From positions 42,889,880 to 42,953,879 of the forward strand of contig NC_087064.1 of assembly GCF_963678635.1 (NCBI RefSeq): a DNA stretch of 64,000 nucleotides, read 5' to 3'. A model generated the notes under the pieces. It did no database searches and had not been told where the DNA came from. It was given only the letters and a program-made list of their open reading frames with translations. Below are positions 1 through 10,805 of this stretch, in pieces. Source of the DNA: Symsagittifera roscoffensis (taxonomy: Eukaryota; Xenacoelomorpha; Acoela; Convolutidae). A program made the position numbers and the translations under genes. How positions within the stretch are numbered: position 1 is the first letter of the stretch; each line of letters opens with the position of its first letter.

Positions 1-468
1 GAAGATAAGGGATACTGTCTTGCTATGAATAGCTTTGAACCGAATATCGAAAAGCGTCATTGCACAGTTTGCAGATACAGATGTCATTGGCGACAACATG
101 CAAACACTCCGTACTACTTCGAAGCACAAGAGAACAGCCAGTCGTTCGCGTTGGGAACCCGTCTGGAGGAGTTTAGAATCAAATCGGACGATGTTGAAAA
201 AGGAGAGAAGTTAGTGCAGGCATTGCAGCTGAGTTTGATGAAGTTGCTGCTGGACATGATGTCAAAAATGGATGAGATTGATAAATTCAAGACTGAAGTG
301 AGTCATCTGGACACCACTGGACACTCGAGACAGAGGATGTTGAAGGAAAGACTCGTCTTAGAATTGCAATCTCTAAACCCCAAAAGAAGGGCGAGCACCA
401 GTAGATTTTCTATTCACAATATTGTTTTTGATGTCAAAAACTCGAACAAAAAGGCTTTCATTGTTTAA
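1..468 (+). CDS. Partial exon of a cysteine-rich host protein, C-terminal region
   Basis: The frame is open from base 1, so the exon probably begins outside the window; the ATG at 25 is internal. Seen: a Cys/His cluster near the start (GYC, then HCTVCRYRCHWRQH at 52-93), followed by a charged, probably helical stretch of about 80 residues. The spacing resembles the C-x2-C...CHW-x2-H pattern followed by coiled coil found at the C-terminal side of an uncharacterised family of animal GTPase-like proteins; that link is from memory and unverified. The reading frame closes at 466-468. The piece at 680-885 may continue the same protein. No clear donor site connects them in frame, so the locus may be decayed. 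Confidence 0.45.
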   Translation, partial: EDKGYCLAMNSFEPNIEKRHCTVCRYRCHWRQHANTPYYFEAQENSQSFALGTRLEEFRIKSDDVEKGEKLVQALQLSLMKLLLDMMSKMDEIDKFKTEVSHLDTTGHSRQRMLKERLVLELQSLNPKRRASTSRFSIHNIVFDVKNSNKKAFIV

Positions 469-679
469 AACTTACTCAAAACAAAAATTCGTTTTCCATT
501 TTTTATATGATTCATCTTTTAGAAATAGTGCGGCATCGGTGAATATGCATGTCATGTTTTCTAGTCTTAAATGACACTTTAAGGGCAAGGTTTTTTCAAA
601 TTTTGAATCAGTATCAAGCTGTTTTTAAAAATCAAATAGTCGATTGGGTAGTTTTTTCTCAAATTAAATGATTTTGCAG

Positions 680-885
680 TTTGATAAGTGTTGTTCTGAT
701 ATTGCAATGAGAACGTGGCAATGAAGGAAAACTATGTGGACATTTTGATCAACAAGGAAAAGAAAGAGAAGTTTGCGGGCTACTCTGACAGAGTGAGTCA
801 GCTGAAGAAGGTAAAGAAGGGAAGAGAGTTTGTTCAGGCCATGGCCACACCACCAGCCCCCGGCAGTGAACTCATCATACAGTGA
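680..885 (+). pseudogene. Possible last exon of the upstream cysteine-rich protein
   Basis: A good acceptor (attttgcag) ends at 679. From 721 an open frame of 54 residues (MKENYVDILINKEKKEKF..., ending PGSELIIQ) runs to a TGA at 883-885. It is lysine-rich and could be the C-terminus of the protein whose upstream part is at 1-468. Between 680 and 721 all three frames close or do not run into the 721 frame, which suggests a one-base frameshift or a different splice. A minus-strand frame over the same bases has no supporting features. Confidence 0.35.
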
Positions 886-1950
886 ATCAGTCATACAACG
901 CTATAGTTAACAACTGATATGAATGGATTCCTATACTTTCAACTAACTAATAACTGGGGAATACTGTCAGTGTGATACGAAAAATATGATTTTTTTAATT
1001 TGAAAAATAAAATAATTTGTCACCTAACTGGAGGTTTTAACTGCTAAGAGTGTCCCTGAATACCATTTTGACAACGAAAAAAAATTTTTGTATAAAATTG
1101 GAAGACATACAATTGAAAGATTTGGTGCAATCAACTCAAATTATCTTTCATTATCTTTCTACAACGTGTATCAATTTTTTCATTTCGATTATGGTATCCG
1201 GGAAGACATCTTTCTTTTTTATCTGAATTTAATCCCAAAAACAGGAACAAGTGCGAATACATTAACAAAATGATATGTTTTCAGTATTGATCTTTTCTTT
1301 CAGTATTGATATTTTCTTCGGTGTTGGTCTTTTCAGTATTGATCTGTTTAGTATTGATCATAACATTTGACTGATAAGTATTGTACATAATACGAAAAAT
1401 GTAAATAAAAAAATTTGAAAGCAAATAATAAATTGTGGATGATTTTTTTATAAGTACTAACTTCCTTTATTTGCAGATATTAGTTTTGCGAAGATGAAAA
1501 AATGAAAATTTCCTTGTTTCTGCAAAATTTGGAAGGCCTTTTCTTCATTAAAAAAATTTAGCGTATTATGCAAATCTAAAAAGAAGCTTGCCTAAAATGC
1601 TGTTTTTGAAGGTACTGACTTGAAGACAACGATTCGCGCTGCCTTTGAAAACTAGAAAAAAAATTGGTCTTTTGCAAAAAAAAGTTTGCTGCAAAGAAAA
1701 CCCCAAATTAAAAACTTTCGATGGTGAGCGGGTGGTTTCCATGAGCGTAGGTTCTAATCCCCTCCAAATCCACTTGAGAAAGTCAGCAGTTAGATGTAAT
1801 TTTTCCTCTCGTATTTTTTGGCAAAATTACAATTATCTCAAAGGCTTCTCCTTTTGAATACACTTGCGATCAGCGGAATGTTGTATTACGGACAGTAGTA
1901 TATGTGTGAGGCGATCAGGGGGGGGGGGGGTGTTTGGTGACTTCCATGTA

Positions 1951-2045
1951 TTAGGATAGGGTATATAGCATCTAATCACCAACCAATGTATTAAGATAGG
2001 GAATAGATTTCCTATGTATTAAGATAGGGAATAGGTTTCCTAATT
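1951..2045. repeat. Short tandem repeat, three diverged copies
   Basis: The phrase 'gtattaagatagggaatag' or close variants occurs three times within about 95 bases, separated by 'tttccta'-type spacers. A poly-G run sits just upstream. Confidence 0.7.
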
Positions 2046-2423
2046 AAGATTTTTGGCGCCCAAATTTTTTGAGCTCGATTTTGCCGATACTTGCGTTTCT
2101 TAGCTAACTGCTACAATTTGTGATATGTAAGGGCTATCTTGTCTTACAAAATTTTGGCATGGTAAGTTTCAGATGATAAGTTTCCGAAAATTTTTGAAAA
2201 TTTTTTAAGTTTTAATTGCAAATACATTTTTATCTTGAAAAAAGAAAACATTTTTATCTTGGAAAATCGAAAACATTTTTTTTGGTTGGTAAGTTTCAGA
2301 TGGTAAGTTTCGACAAAAATTAAGTTTCGATTTAGTGTATGGGATCATAAACTAATATATCACAGAATTTTTTTTTTCTCGAAAGAGTCTTTTGAATACT
2401 TACTTCATCTTATTTATATTCCC

Positions 2424-2576
2424 CCAGGTTATCTGGGGAAAATTTTTATGAGGGGATTATCTTTGACAGGTTAATTATTCCACTCCACAGGATATCAGGG
2501 GAATCTTGACAGCTCCTCACGGTTGATTACTTTTATATCCCACTTAATCTTTTAACCCCCAGGTTATCTGGAGAAC
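2424..2576. repeat. Repeated palindrome CCCAGGTTATCTGGG
   Basis: Near-perfect hairpin sequence 'ccccaggttatctgggg' at about 2424-2440, and a second copy 'cccccaggttatctgg' at about 2560-2576. A related 'ccacaggatatcagggg' lies between them. These could be ends of a small non-autonomous element; no target duplication was identified. Confidence 0.5.
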
Positions 2577-3161
2577 GGATGACAGCTCCATTATACTTAT
2601 TAATTTTGTTACTCATTTTTATCTTTTTAAGTTTTCCACAGAGTTAAGGAAGCTTGAGTTATTTTCCTGACAAATTAAAATTTAAATTTTTATAAAAAAT
2701 TGAAATATCCAATCAAAATTGCATGAACTTTTCATTGGAACTAAGATGAAAATATTTTCATCTTAGAAAAAACGTATCAGATGTTTTTATCTAGTTCTCA
2801 TTTTTACCTCACCTTGTTTATTTATTCTGTCACGTTTGTTGCTACCACTAATTTCTCATTTATCACTTTGACGTAAATCTTTGAAAGTTTTTTTGAAATT
2901 TCCGAAATTTTGTCAATTGCTCTGCCACGGTAAAAGCTTACATTGAGAAAGATATAGTATCAAACTTTTTTTGTGTCTGATATTTTTGTATAATAATTTT
3001 TCTATCTCTCTCAGAGTAAACGTTTAAGAAATTTATACAATTTACTAGAAGTTGGTTGCAATTTTCATAAATTTATCTACTCTATCGTTAATTCTTTCAA
3101 TTGGGGGACTACAACATCCATATTCCATCATCATTCTCCTTGTATTTCAACAAAAGATTAG

Positions 3162-3452
3162 TTGCTAAGCTGCTTTTTCTACAAAAATGAAGAATTTAAA
3201 GAAATAAATTTCATAAATAATCAAACAATTCACTACATCCTAGTGATTTTTCTGCAAAAATCACGCTTACAAATAAAAATTCTACGTCCAAAACATGCAC
3301 ATTTAAAACATGCACATCATGAAAAAAATTCAAGTTCTTCTAGAAGAATTCAAAAGGAAGAAATGCTGAATAAATTGCATAAAATCCACGCAAATTATCA
3401 GTCTTTTGTAGCTTTCGAGGAAAAATTTGTCGATACTTTTCTGTCAAAAGGG
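3162..3452 (+). CDS. Hypothetical exon with a consensus donor
   Basis: Open frame of about 97 codons ending exactly at a strong donor (AAAGGG|GTAAGT, phase 0). The protein is Lys/His-rich, with a short internal direct repeat (ACATGCACAT twice) and a helical C-terminal half (EEMLNKLHKIHANYQSF). No family is recognised. The support is the donor site and the open frame only; it may be chance. Confidence 0.25.
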
Positions 3453-3617
3453 GTAAGTTGATCTCTTTCTTCCCAAAGAATCAGCAAAGTAGTAGCTTTT
3501 ATCCAGTCGAGCGTTCATGATCCAGTGTTCTCCTCTATCATTGCTTGGGGCTGAGTTGATAATTGCAAATGAGTATTTTGTTTATTGAGGTACTGTATCA
3601 AAAGGGTATGATTCCAT

Positions 3618-4215
3618 GTACTTGAATCTGAGCTCTGGAATTAATGTAATAATTTGCAAAAGTGAAAAATTATTCATCTTTGCAATCGTAGGCCGATTTA
3701 CACCTAAAAAAGAAATGGATAGTTTGATAGTGTACTCTAGGATAAAAAAAGAAAGAATTATGACTTACACACTTTAGGAATTGAATCAACAAAGTCCCAT
3801 ACACAAGCCTGATATAGTGGGCAAAGTTTATTGAACACTGTTTTACAGTCTACGTTGAAGAAGTGCTTCGAATTTTCAACTAAACAGCATTCTTTCTCTA
3901 AACAGCATTCCTTTTCAACTAAACAGCATGTACTTGAATCTGAGCTCTGGAATTATTTCAATAATTCGCAAAAGTGAAAAATTATTCTTCTTTGCAATCG
4001 TAGACCGATTTACACCTAAAAAAGAAATAGATGGTTTGATAGTGTACTCTAGGATAAAAAAAGAAAGAATTATGACCTACACACTTTAGGAATTGAATCA
4101 ACAAAGTCCCATACACAAGCCTTATATAGTGGGCAAAGTTTATTGAACACTGTTTTACTGTTTTCTAGGTTGAAGAAGTGCTTCGAATTTTCAACTAAAC
4201 AGCATTCCTTCTCTA
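3618..4215. repeat. 312 bp tandem duplication
   Basis: Bases from 3618 (gtacttgaatctgagctctgg) recur from 3930 with high identity, to about 3900 and 4215 respectively. Both copies contain 'aggaattgaatcaacaaagtc' and 'gggcaaagtttattgaacac'. The second copy overlaps the small minus-strand ORF at 4070-4309, so the distal part of that ORF is duplicated. It marks the left side of the Polinton remnant. Confidence 0.85.
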
Positions 4216-4309
4216 TATTTTCTGGAGCTTTAGGTCTGAAGAAAAATAAAATAGATAGTACAGAGATAATAACAAAGAAAAGTATTTTTATAGGAACCTG
4301 AAAACTCAA
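4070..4309 (-). CDS. Small ORF with one membrane segment, downstream of the capsid gene
   Basis: About 79 residues; residues 7-25 (IKILFFVIISVLSILFFF) form a strong hydrophobic segment, followed by a Cys-rich soluble part. The only in-frame initiator near the 5' end is TTG, so the true start is uncertain, and its start overlaps the capsid stop. The position directly behind the major capsid gene suggests a Polinton accessory protein, but the family is not recognised. Its 3' half is duplicated upstream (see 3618-4215). Confidence 0.4.
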   Translation of the reverse strand: MSFQVPIKILFFVIISVLSILFFFRPKAPENIEKECCLVENSKHFFNLENSKTVFNKLCPLYKACVWDFVDSIPKVCRS

Positions 4310-5590
4310 AACAAGTAAACATTTTTAGCGATTGTTCCGAATTTGTCAATTTGAATGTTTTGTAGTCTTTCTCCCAAAACTATCATTTCCGTTACTTGCT
4401 CCAAGGGAAATTGGAACAACATTTCTAATCTCGAGCTTTCTCCACTAAGTTCTGGATAATGCAACTGTTCAGCTGCATCCTGTAGTGAAGTCGAGTCGAA
4501 AACTAAAATATAGTGATTTTGAAAATCCTCCATAGGAAGAGCTGGAAAGATTTCGTTAAACTGCATTGCTTTCATTGTTGTAACATTGGGGTGACAAGGA
4601 GAAGTTGTATCTTATGAAATAATTGCTCTTCCACCCCGAATACTTCTAAGCTCTCTCAATTGAAATTGTTGATAATTGAAAAGATTTTCATAAGAAGATC
4701 CCGCAACAGCAGAACTTGTATTAATTGCAACAGCTATCCTTCTGATTGGGGCATTATTGAAAACATTTTCCTGAATAAACTGGTTTTGACGAGATGGAGT
4801 GATAAAGGTTCTTGCTATAGTTTCTATGTAATTGTGATGAGCAGGTTCCCTTTCCAGATTCCATTACAAGTATTGATGACTAGGTTCAGATGCTAAAATT
4901 CTTCTTGTAAACAGTGAACAATAAACACTTTTCAGACATTTGGGTTATCAGAAAGCATGTTAAAATTAGGTCCAGCTCGAATTAGTTTATTTCAAACTTT
5001 GGTTTTTGGTACTAATAAATTTTCACAAGTAAACAAGTCAATGGCTAGCCTGGTATAAAGTGAAAAAGGTATCCCTGATCCTTAAGAGTTTGCTCTATCA
5101 GTGAACGGAAACATATCAAATGCTTCCGGATGTTCTTCAAAACTATACCAGTGACAAGCAAGTATTCCTTTATTACTCACTGCCGTCGATTTAAATTCGT
5201 TCGATGTGTATGCTTTATGAGGATATAATCCATCGGCGTTGTAAACCATTGTATTTTTAAAATTAACTTCACAATTGGAGATAGAAAAGGTAGTAGATTG
5301 CTTACATAAGTTAAGTAAGTTTGTGGTTTTGTATCTGAATCTTCCTCCGATTTTGCTTTATGTTCTGTTTTTTATTTTTTGAAAGCATCAAACAACATTC
5401 CTTTTAAACTGAGGTTGGTATCACGCAAATCCAAATAAAGATTACGGTCCGTCTCAAATTCAAACTCAATACTGCTTTCATCAAGAGAAGTACTGGGAAA
5501 TACTTCTTGCGTGTATGATGAAATTTTTGTTTCCAAAAGTGAGACTTCATCAAAAACCTCCGAAGATGAGTTTTAATAAGCTCCTGTACC
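4306..5590 (-). pseudogene. Polinton/Maverick major capsid protein, decayed
   Basis: Seen: the C-terminal part is an open frame at 4306-4575 (motifs FPALPMEDFQNHYILVFD and SLQDAAEQLHYPELSGES). Upstream, fragments in shifting frames carry an acidic, aromatic segment with 'LYLDLRDTNLSLKG' near 5400 and 'EHKAKSEEDSDT' near 5350. This order and wording match the major capsid (double jelly-roll type) ORF of Polinton/adintovirus elements, as I know the family. Between 4600 and 5300 there are several stops and frameshifts, so no functional protein is encoded. It sits between the basic core-like ORF and the small membrane ORF, as expected for a late-gene cluster. What is inferred: the double jelly-roll fold. 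Confidence 0.7.
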
Positions 5591-5614
5591 GAAAATGACT
5601 TCTTTGATTTACAC

Positions 5615-5950
5615 TCATTTTATCTTGTCAAAATAGTCTTTGCGAGAACGACGGATTTTTGAATTACTTTTTCGAGAAATGGCTCTTTTTGTTTTACGCT
5701 TAGATTTCTTTTTTCTACCTTCCAACTGATTTCGAACTGTTTTTGTTCCAACATCTTTTGCAAATATTTTGAGTTTTTTTTGTCCACTGACATTTTCTCC
5801 AATCTCTGGAGCAGCAATTTCAAATAAACCTGCTCCGTCTCTTTTTGCAGCTGGGACTATAAACTTTTTAATAAAGGGAATTGCAGTTCTCCCAAGAGTT
5901 TGTGCAAGAGCTCCAAAACCTCTTCCACGCTGTCTTGTATGCCCACAAAA
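5615..5950 (-). CDS. Basic core-like/minor virion protein of the Polinton
   Basis: Open frame of about 110 codons ending in TGA at 5615-5617, with no clear ATG. The N-terminal half has RQRGRGFGALAQTLG and an Ala/Ile/Pro hydrophobic patch (IPFIKKFIVPAA). The C-terminal 40 residues are extremely Lys/Arg-rich (GRKKKSKRKTKRAIS), as in adenovirus-like DNA-binding core proteins and the equivalent small ORF of Polintons. It lies between the minor and major capsid genes on the same strand. The frame is intact, but the start is unclear and overlaps a frameshifted tail of the upstream gene. Confidence 0.5.
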   Translation of the reverse strand, partial: FCGHTRQRGRGFGALAQTLGRTAIPFIKKFIVPAAKRDGAGLFEIAAPEIGENVSGQKKLKIFAKDVGTKTVRNQLEGRKKKSKRKTKRAISRKSNSKIRRSRKDYFDKIK

Positions 5951-5989
5951 AATTTAAAAATTGGCTGAACTTTGAGCGACCCTTTCGTA

Positions 5990-6827
5990 CGAAGTATAAA
6001 TCAAAAATGGTTTTCCGAGATCTTGCGAAACAAGAGAACAACTCGTGTAATTCCTACAGACACAAAAGGAATTTTTTCAATGTAGTATCCCTTAGTTCTA
6101 TGATTATGCTGTGGAAAGAGTTTTTCAGTAATTTTTCAAATTGTAGATTTTTAAAGGATTGATAATTCATGTACTGTCCTGTAGATATCATGTCTCCATT
6201 TTTAACTTTGGAATCGAAAGGAATACAATGAAGTAAAGGAGTTTTTGTATCACCTACTATATTATATTCTATAAAATCACTATAAATCATTAGGGAAGGT
6301 GTTCTCATAATGTCGGAAGAACACTGAGGATAATGTGGACCTTTTCCTTTCATTATAACCCCTGTCTGATTTTGTTCTAAATCACAACCAAAAATGTGAC
6401 TCAAATCACCACTCTGAATTATTAACATTGATTGATTCTCAGGTAAAGGAATGGCAATTTTTTGTGTAATTTTGTCTACTGAAGCATAAATTCCATTATA
6501 TTTATTTTTTTGTGCGCATATACGTATTCGAACTTTGTCATTCATGGCTACAACTATATCAACAATACTTGGATACAATCCATGTTCAATATGCATCGGT
6601 TGAATTTTTCTTTTTTCCTCAGGACTTTTTCGTCCATCTATGAAAGTAAACTTTCCCTCTGTTTCGTTTTGTTACAATAAAAGGTACGATATTTCTGAAA
6701 TGTCGACCTCCAATTCTCCTTTTAGATGTGTTTGTTCCGGTAGAAAATTGATAAAGGAATTAAGACTATTATTCGGATAACAATTTAAAGAAGCATTAGA
6801 AACTAACTCAATAGTAAAACAATTCAT
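5990..6827 (-). pseudogene. Polinton minor capsid (penton-like) protein, decayed
   Basis: An ATG at 6827-6825 opens a frame reading on to 6054 with one in-frame stop near 6672. The 180-codon main block (6054-6596) contains SGDLSHIFGCDLEQNQ, PSLMIYSDFIEYNIVGDT and YMNYQSFKNLQFEKL. After 6054 the homologous reading continues in another frame to about 5990. The wording matches the ORF between integrase and major capsid in Maverick/adintoviruses, annotated in the literature as penton-like or minor capsid. At least one stop and one frameshift make it non-functional. Confidence 0.65.
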
Positions 6828-6889
6828 GACAACTGATCGATAGAAATTCACTTTAAAAATTGACTTACCTTTATTCTGAACATTTTCTC

Positions 6890-8245
6890 AGCTCTTTTTC
6901 AAAAAACTGTCCCAGAATTTCTCCTTTTTTGTGATCTTTGATGATGTTTGTGGGCGGTTTTTTTGTAGATAGTGCCAAAAATTCAATAATTTCATCTGTA
7001 AACTGTGGCTTGTATCCTTTTCGGAACTCTATCGCCAATTTTGAATCTTGGTTTAGTATATTTCTTGAACGATTTGTTATACAATATTGATAAAAAATTA
7101 CTGTTTTTCACATCTCTGGGAGATTTTCCAATTGATCAATTTTTGCGACAGTTCAAGGTAGAAAAAAAATGCTGCAATTTGGGAACAAATTTTTCACCAT
7201 GATCCTCAATGTAACGATACATTATATGTTTCAAAGACTGAATTGCTCTCTCTGCAAATGCAGCCTTTGTTTTACTCATTGTGAGTAAACTTCAATGTCT
7301 TTCTCGTTGCAAAAGTTCCCCCTTATTTTGTTCTTTTTATCGACCCAAAGTTTTTCAGGAGTGTTTTTTCGAGAAATAGTTTTTCTGAAAGCTTGTAAAA
7401 AGACTTTGTTTTCATTGTTTGAACTCTGACAAATCTCGAAAAAATATCTTCAGCAACTAATAAATACTTGACTCCAATGTTTTGACTAGCTAACTTGTCT
7501 ACAAAAGCCAAGTCCATACACCAGATTTCATGGATATAATAAGAAAAAGGCTTGAAATCTTCGGAAAAACCTGATTGGTCGACCAAATTTTGAATACGAT
7601 ATCTTGGTTTATAAAAACTTTTCCACTTTATTTTTTGATAAACCACTCGCTTTACTCAAATTTTGAAAAGAACCGTACACAGCTCTGCCCCTAGAATACA
7701 ATCTGTTTAGTCTTATCTTTTCAGATTTTTAAAGAGATCCAAGCTCCTCTTTCTTTTGCTTAGGCATTCTTGTTAATAACAAGTTTAGGAGGAAGTTGAG
7801 TTGCTTCCAAAATAAGAAAGTAAAAATCTAGAAAATTGGTGTTTTTTGCTTTAATGCACACACGAAGTCTGCAATAGATTCTTTTCTAATATAGTCTGAC
7901 TGGCTGAGTTTAATTCTAGAAGAATTCAAAATTGAATCAATGAGACGCTTATCGTTGCTCGTTTTCAATCTCACATTTACAGCACTGTAAACAGAATCAA
8001 AATTTTATGGTACAATCTCCTCGTTATTTGCTTTTGTTCCAATTTTTGTTTTCTTGAAAGTGTATTTTTGGATTGATGAACTGAGAACGGAATTAAAACA
8101 AACTGTTCCATACTATGTCAATCGTCTAATGACGAAAGGGGTGATAATAGATATCAATTGTAACCCTTTTGTTGAACTTAAAATAATTCTTCTTTGTGTA
8201 GAGGAGTTCTTTATTGTGTTAGTTCTGAAACTTCTTTTCGATTAA
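6890..8245 (-). pseudogene. Polinton retroviral-type integrase, decayed
   Basis: The conserved catalytic-core block is an open frame at 7323-7646: EIWCMDLAFVDKL (first Asp), then VKYLLVAEDIFSRFVRVQTM (second conserved stretch), typical of Polinton/retroviral RNase-H-fold integrases. Upstream (to about 8245) lie frame-shifted N-terminal pieces with PPKLVINKNA near 7790. Downstream (to about 6890) lie C-terminal pieces, with at least six stops in total. Integrase would insert the linear element into host DNA. The gene lies between the ATPase and the capsid cluster on the same strand. Confidence 0.75.
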
Positions 8246-8344
8246 TTACTACGTTTTCTTTCCGAAAATCTCGAAGCTCTCCTCTTAATAGGTTTACTAA
8301 ACATGCACTCAGAAACTGAATGAAATCTTTTGAAAAATTGAGAA

Positions 8345-9060
8345 TTAATTGTTTTTGAAGCCGCAGGGAAAATTTTTGAAATGTTGGGAGAATAGAGACG
8401 TATTGTACTCATCGTTCAAAAACTTTGTCTCTTTTCTAGCTGGTAAGTAAAAGTTTGTTGGAAATGATTCATTATTAGAGCAATACCTAAGTGAATCAAC
8501 CTTTTTTGGGGTTAAATCAATAAGTAAATGACCATAAGGAATGGATGTTGCATCTTGATACCACTCTTTCAATTGAGATCCTCGACGTAGTTGTTGGCTT
8601 ATTGTTTTGATTTGTAAAACAACCCTCGGTGACTTGAACAAAACTATGTATTTGCTTTGAAACTCTACATCTCTTCCTAATTTGTTTTGATGAAATAAAT
8701 TGTATTTGATACAAATTGCAATCAGTTCCCTGTGTCTCCCAGCAGTGGCAATTTTTACAAATTGTTTGGAGTTTGAAATTTCTTCCCAAGGATCATCAAA
8801 TATAAGCAAATAATCAATTCCGTTTTTGGGAAGATTTTCAATCATGTCAATATCTACTCCGTGGATAATTTTAGGGATAAAATTCCGAGGATAAATTCTT
8901 CGCATTTGACTTTAAAGAGGTTGATAATGTTGATAAAATTTAAAAAATTTATCGAATGCTGGTTAAAAAGTACCAAGTTTCAACCAATGAAAAAAAAAGA
9001 TGAGATTCCCTAGATCTACTTGGTCCAACTAGGGGAATAAAAATTCGTTCTTTGGTAGAT
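8345..9060 (-). pseudogene. Polinton A32-type DNA-packaging ATPase, damaged P-loop
   Basis: The ORF at 8345-8905 (186 aa) carries a Walker B (DYLLIFDD), the TAGRHRE sensor-like block, 'IVLFKSPRVVLQIKTISQQL' and the C-terminal 'PYGHLLIDLTPKK', which together identify the HerA/FtsK-like A32 ATPase of Polintons and nucleocytoplasmic viruses. The same frame continues upstream through two TAA stops to a P-loop remnant at 9003-9026 reading GPSRSRES, where the glycines and the catalytic lysine of the Walker A are replaced. ATP-driven packaging activity is therefore lost, while the 3' two-thirds is unusually well kept. Confidence 0.8.
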
Positions 9061-9365
9061 ATTATTTTGTTCATAGCCTTGGAGAAATTAGATTATAACC
9101 GATGTTACATGATAAGATAGCTACCCAAAATGTTGTTTCTTCACATGTTGTGGTTAACATAATTCGAACGATTGCACATACTAGCTTCAAAATTATAACA
9201 ACAAATTGGCACAAAAAAAATTAAAAGATATCTATTAAACGTACGTCCAATCAATTTTCATGATTTTCGTTCATGATTTTCTTCATCCAAATCAACATTT
9301 TCTAAATTTATGGGCTTGTCACATTGATCGACCAGCTTAACTCTAAAAAAAGTTGACGATGAAAC

Positions 9366-9956
9366 TCAAAAAAAGTTTGAAAATGGTAGTAAATTAAGAT
9401 TAGTAAGATTTACAATTTTTGAAAAAAAACATCGAGTCCATGATCCGTATGCAAATGTTTTTCTTTCTGCACAGTGAAGAATTTTTGCATGACGAAATGG
9501 GTAGTTACTACACCTCCAATCATATTCTTCATCTTTGAATATGAAAAATTGAACTTTAGGGCAAGCGATGTCATCCAAATTATTAATCTTTATTTCCAAA
9601 AGCTCTGACAGAATCTAACATTTATCATAACCTTATGCAAAAAATTCCGTTTCTGTGGCTTCTAGATTTTTCAATATTTTTTCAAGTTCCGTATATTTTT
9701 CGTAACCACTGCTCCAATTAATTCCAAGAAGATGCTTTGTACAACAAGAAGAATGGGTAGTTCGTTTGAATTTTTCGGGAGGAAGAAAGGAATATCCTAC
9801 AGTTTGTCCATCCTTGTAAACTCCCAACTCTTTCACTACATTGTTTTCAATACATTCAATATCCAAAACGACCAGACTCATTCTATCAACTGTTTTGTCT
9901 GGAGTTTTTTGGTTAAAATGATTAACAATCAAACAATGCATATACTGACGAAGCAA
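9366..9956 (-). pseudogene. Exonuclease-like Polinton ORF, two stops
   Basis: One reading frame runs from 9956 to 9366 through two stops near 9600-9635. The 5' part contains MSLVVLDIECIENNVVKEL, where D-I-E resembles motif I of DEDD exonucleases. Further on are EEYDWRCSNYPFRHAK and LHCAERKTFAYGSW, with a His-rich motif that could be the last catalytic block. The assignment to a 3'-5' exonuclease fold is inferred from these few residues. It sits upstream of the ATPase on the same strand. Confidence 0.45.
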
Positions 9957-9966
9957 ATATTTTAAA

Positions 9967-10326
9967 TTATAAACAGAAAATTAATCCAGTCACGTGACCA
10001 AGAAAGCATAAACTGGGAAGACTAGGTGCAACATAATGATACCCAGGTCCTTTTTTCATAGTAGATTTCACAGATCCAGCAGAGTCAAGTAGAACTGCAT
10101 TTAGTCTAAAGAATTTGGAGTTTGCAAAAAAATAATCCATACAGGAACTTCCGTGTCCAATTAGATATCCAAAAGGAAATTTTTGGTCCATTTCTTTCAA
10201 ATTTATGTCCGGGTTCAAAACAATACAGGTACAAAGATATAAATGTTTTTTTTTCATATTTGACGGAAATGCTTGCTTAATAATCTCAAAAATTCTTAGA
10301 ATTTCACTCAATTTCTGTACGTTCAT
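9967..10326 (-). CDS. Unrecognised ORF in the Polinton gene cluster
   Basis: 119 codons from an ATG at 10326. Helical N-terminus, then KEMDQKFPFGYLIGHGSS and GSVKSTMKKGPGYHYV. No family is recognised. It is only 10 bases upstream of the exonuclease-like frame and co-oriented, so it probably belongs to the same ORF or transcription unit of the element. Codon use and AT content are like the neighbouring Polinton genes. Confidence 0.4.
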   Translation of the reverse strand: MNVQKLSEILRIFEIIKQAFPSNMKKKHLYLCTCIVLNPDINLKEMDQKFPFGYLIGHGSSCMDYFFANSKFFRLNAVLLDSAGSVKSTMKKGPGYHYVAPSLPSLCFLGHVTGLIFCL

Positions 10327-10805
10327 TTTCTACAGTGCGTTCGTCAACAATGATACAAGATTTTTTGTATGTCTCTATATAACCTAGTAATGAAGGAAGT
10401 ATATCGAGTAACTAATCATATTCTTCTCTTTGTAGTTGTAAGTATTGATTAGTCTTTCATTGATTTTCATTTCTACGATATTCTATCAGTTCTATTTTTT
10501 GGTATCGGATCTGTATCCTGTGTAAAATGTTTTTCTACCATTATGCAGAGTCCACTCTAATTGAGATATTTGTGAGTCTACGGCCAATTACTGCAAGTTT
10601 GGTAAATTTTGTGATTTTATAAATATTATGAAATTTTTTGGGACTTTTCTTCTAAAACAATATGAAAAAGTCCATGAAAAACCAAGTCCAAAGTTTCTTG
10701 AAAAACCAATGTTCCAACTCATACTGCTCAACGCGAAAACTAAAAGAAAAATGATTTTGAGGTTAAATAATTAAACTACAAGACAAAACACATAAATAAC
10801 ACATT

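Larger units (their letters stand above)
886..3161. other. AT-rich intergenic stretch with small repeats
   Basis: No coding frame of quality is visible. The stretch contains homopolymer runs (including poly-G at about 1918-1931), short direct repeats at 1951-2045 and a repeated palindrome at 2424-2576, listed separately. Confidence 0.6.

Noticed and set aside
664-894. Minus-strand ORF of 76 codons
   Set aside because: The plus strand of the same bases has an acceptor, a Lys-rich frame and a natural stop. The minus frame has no support.
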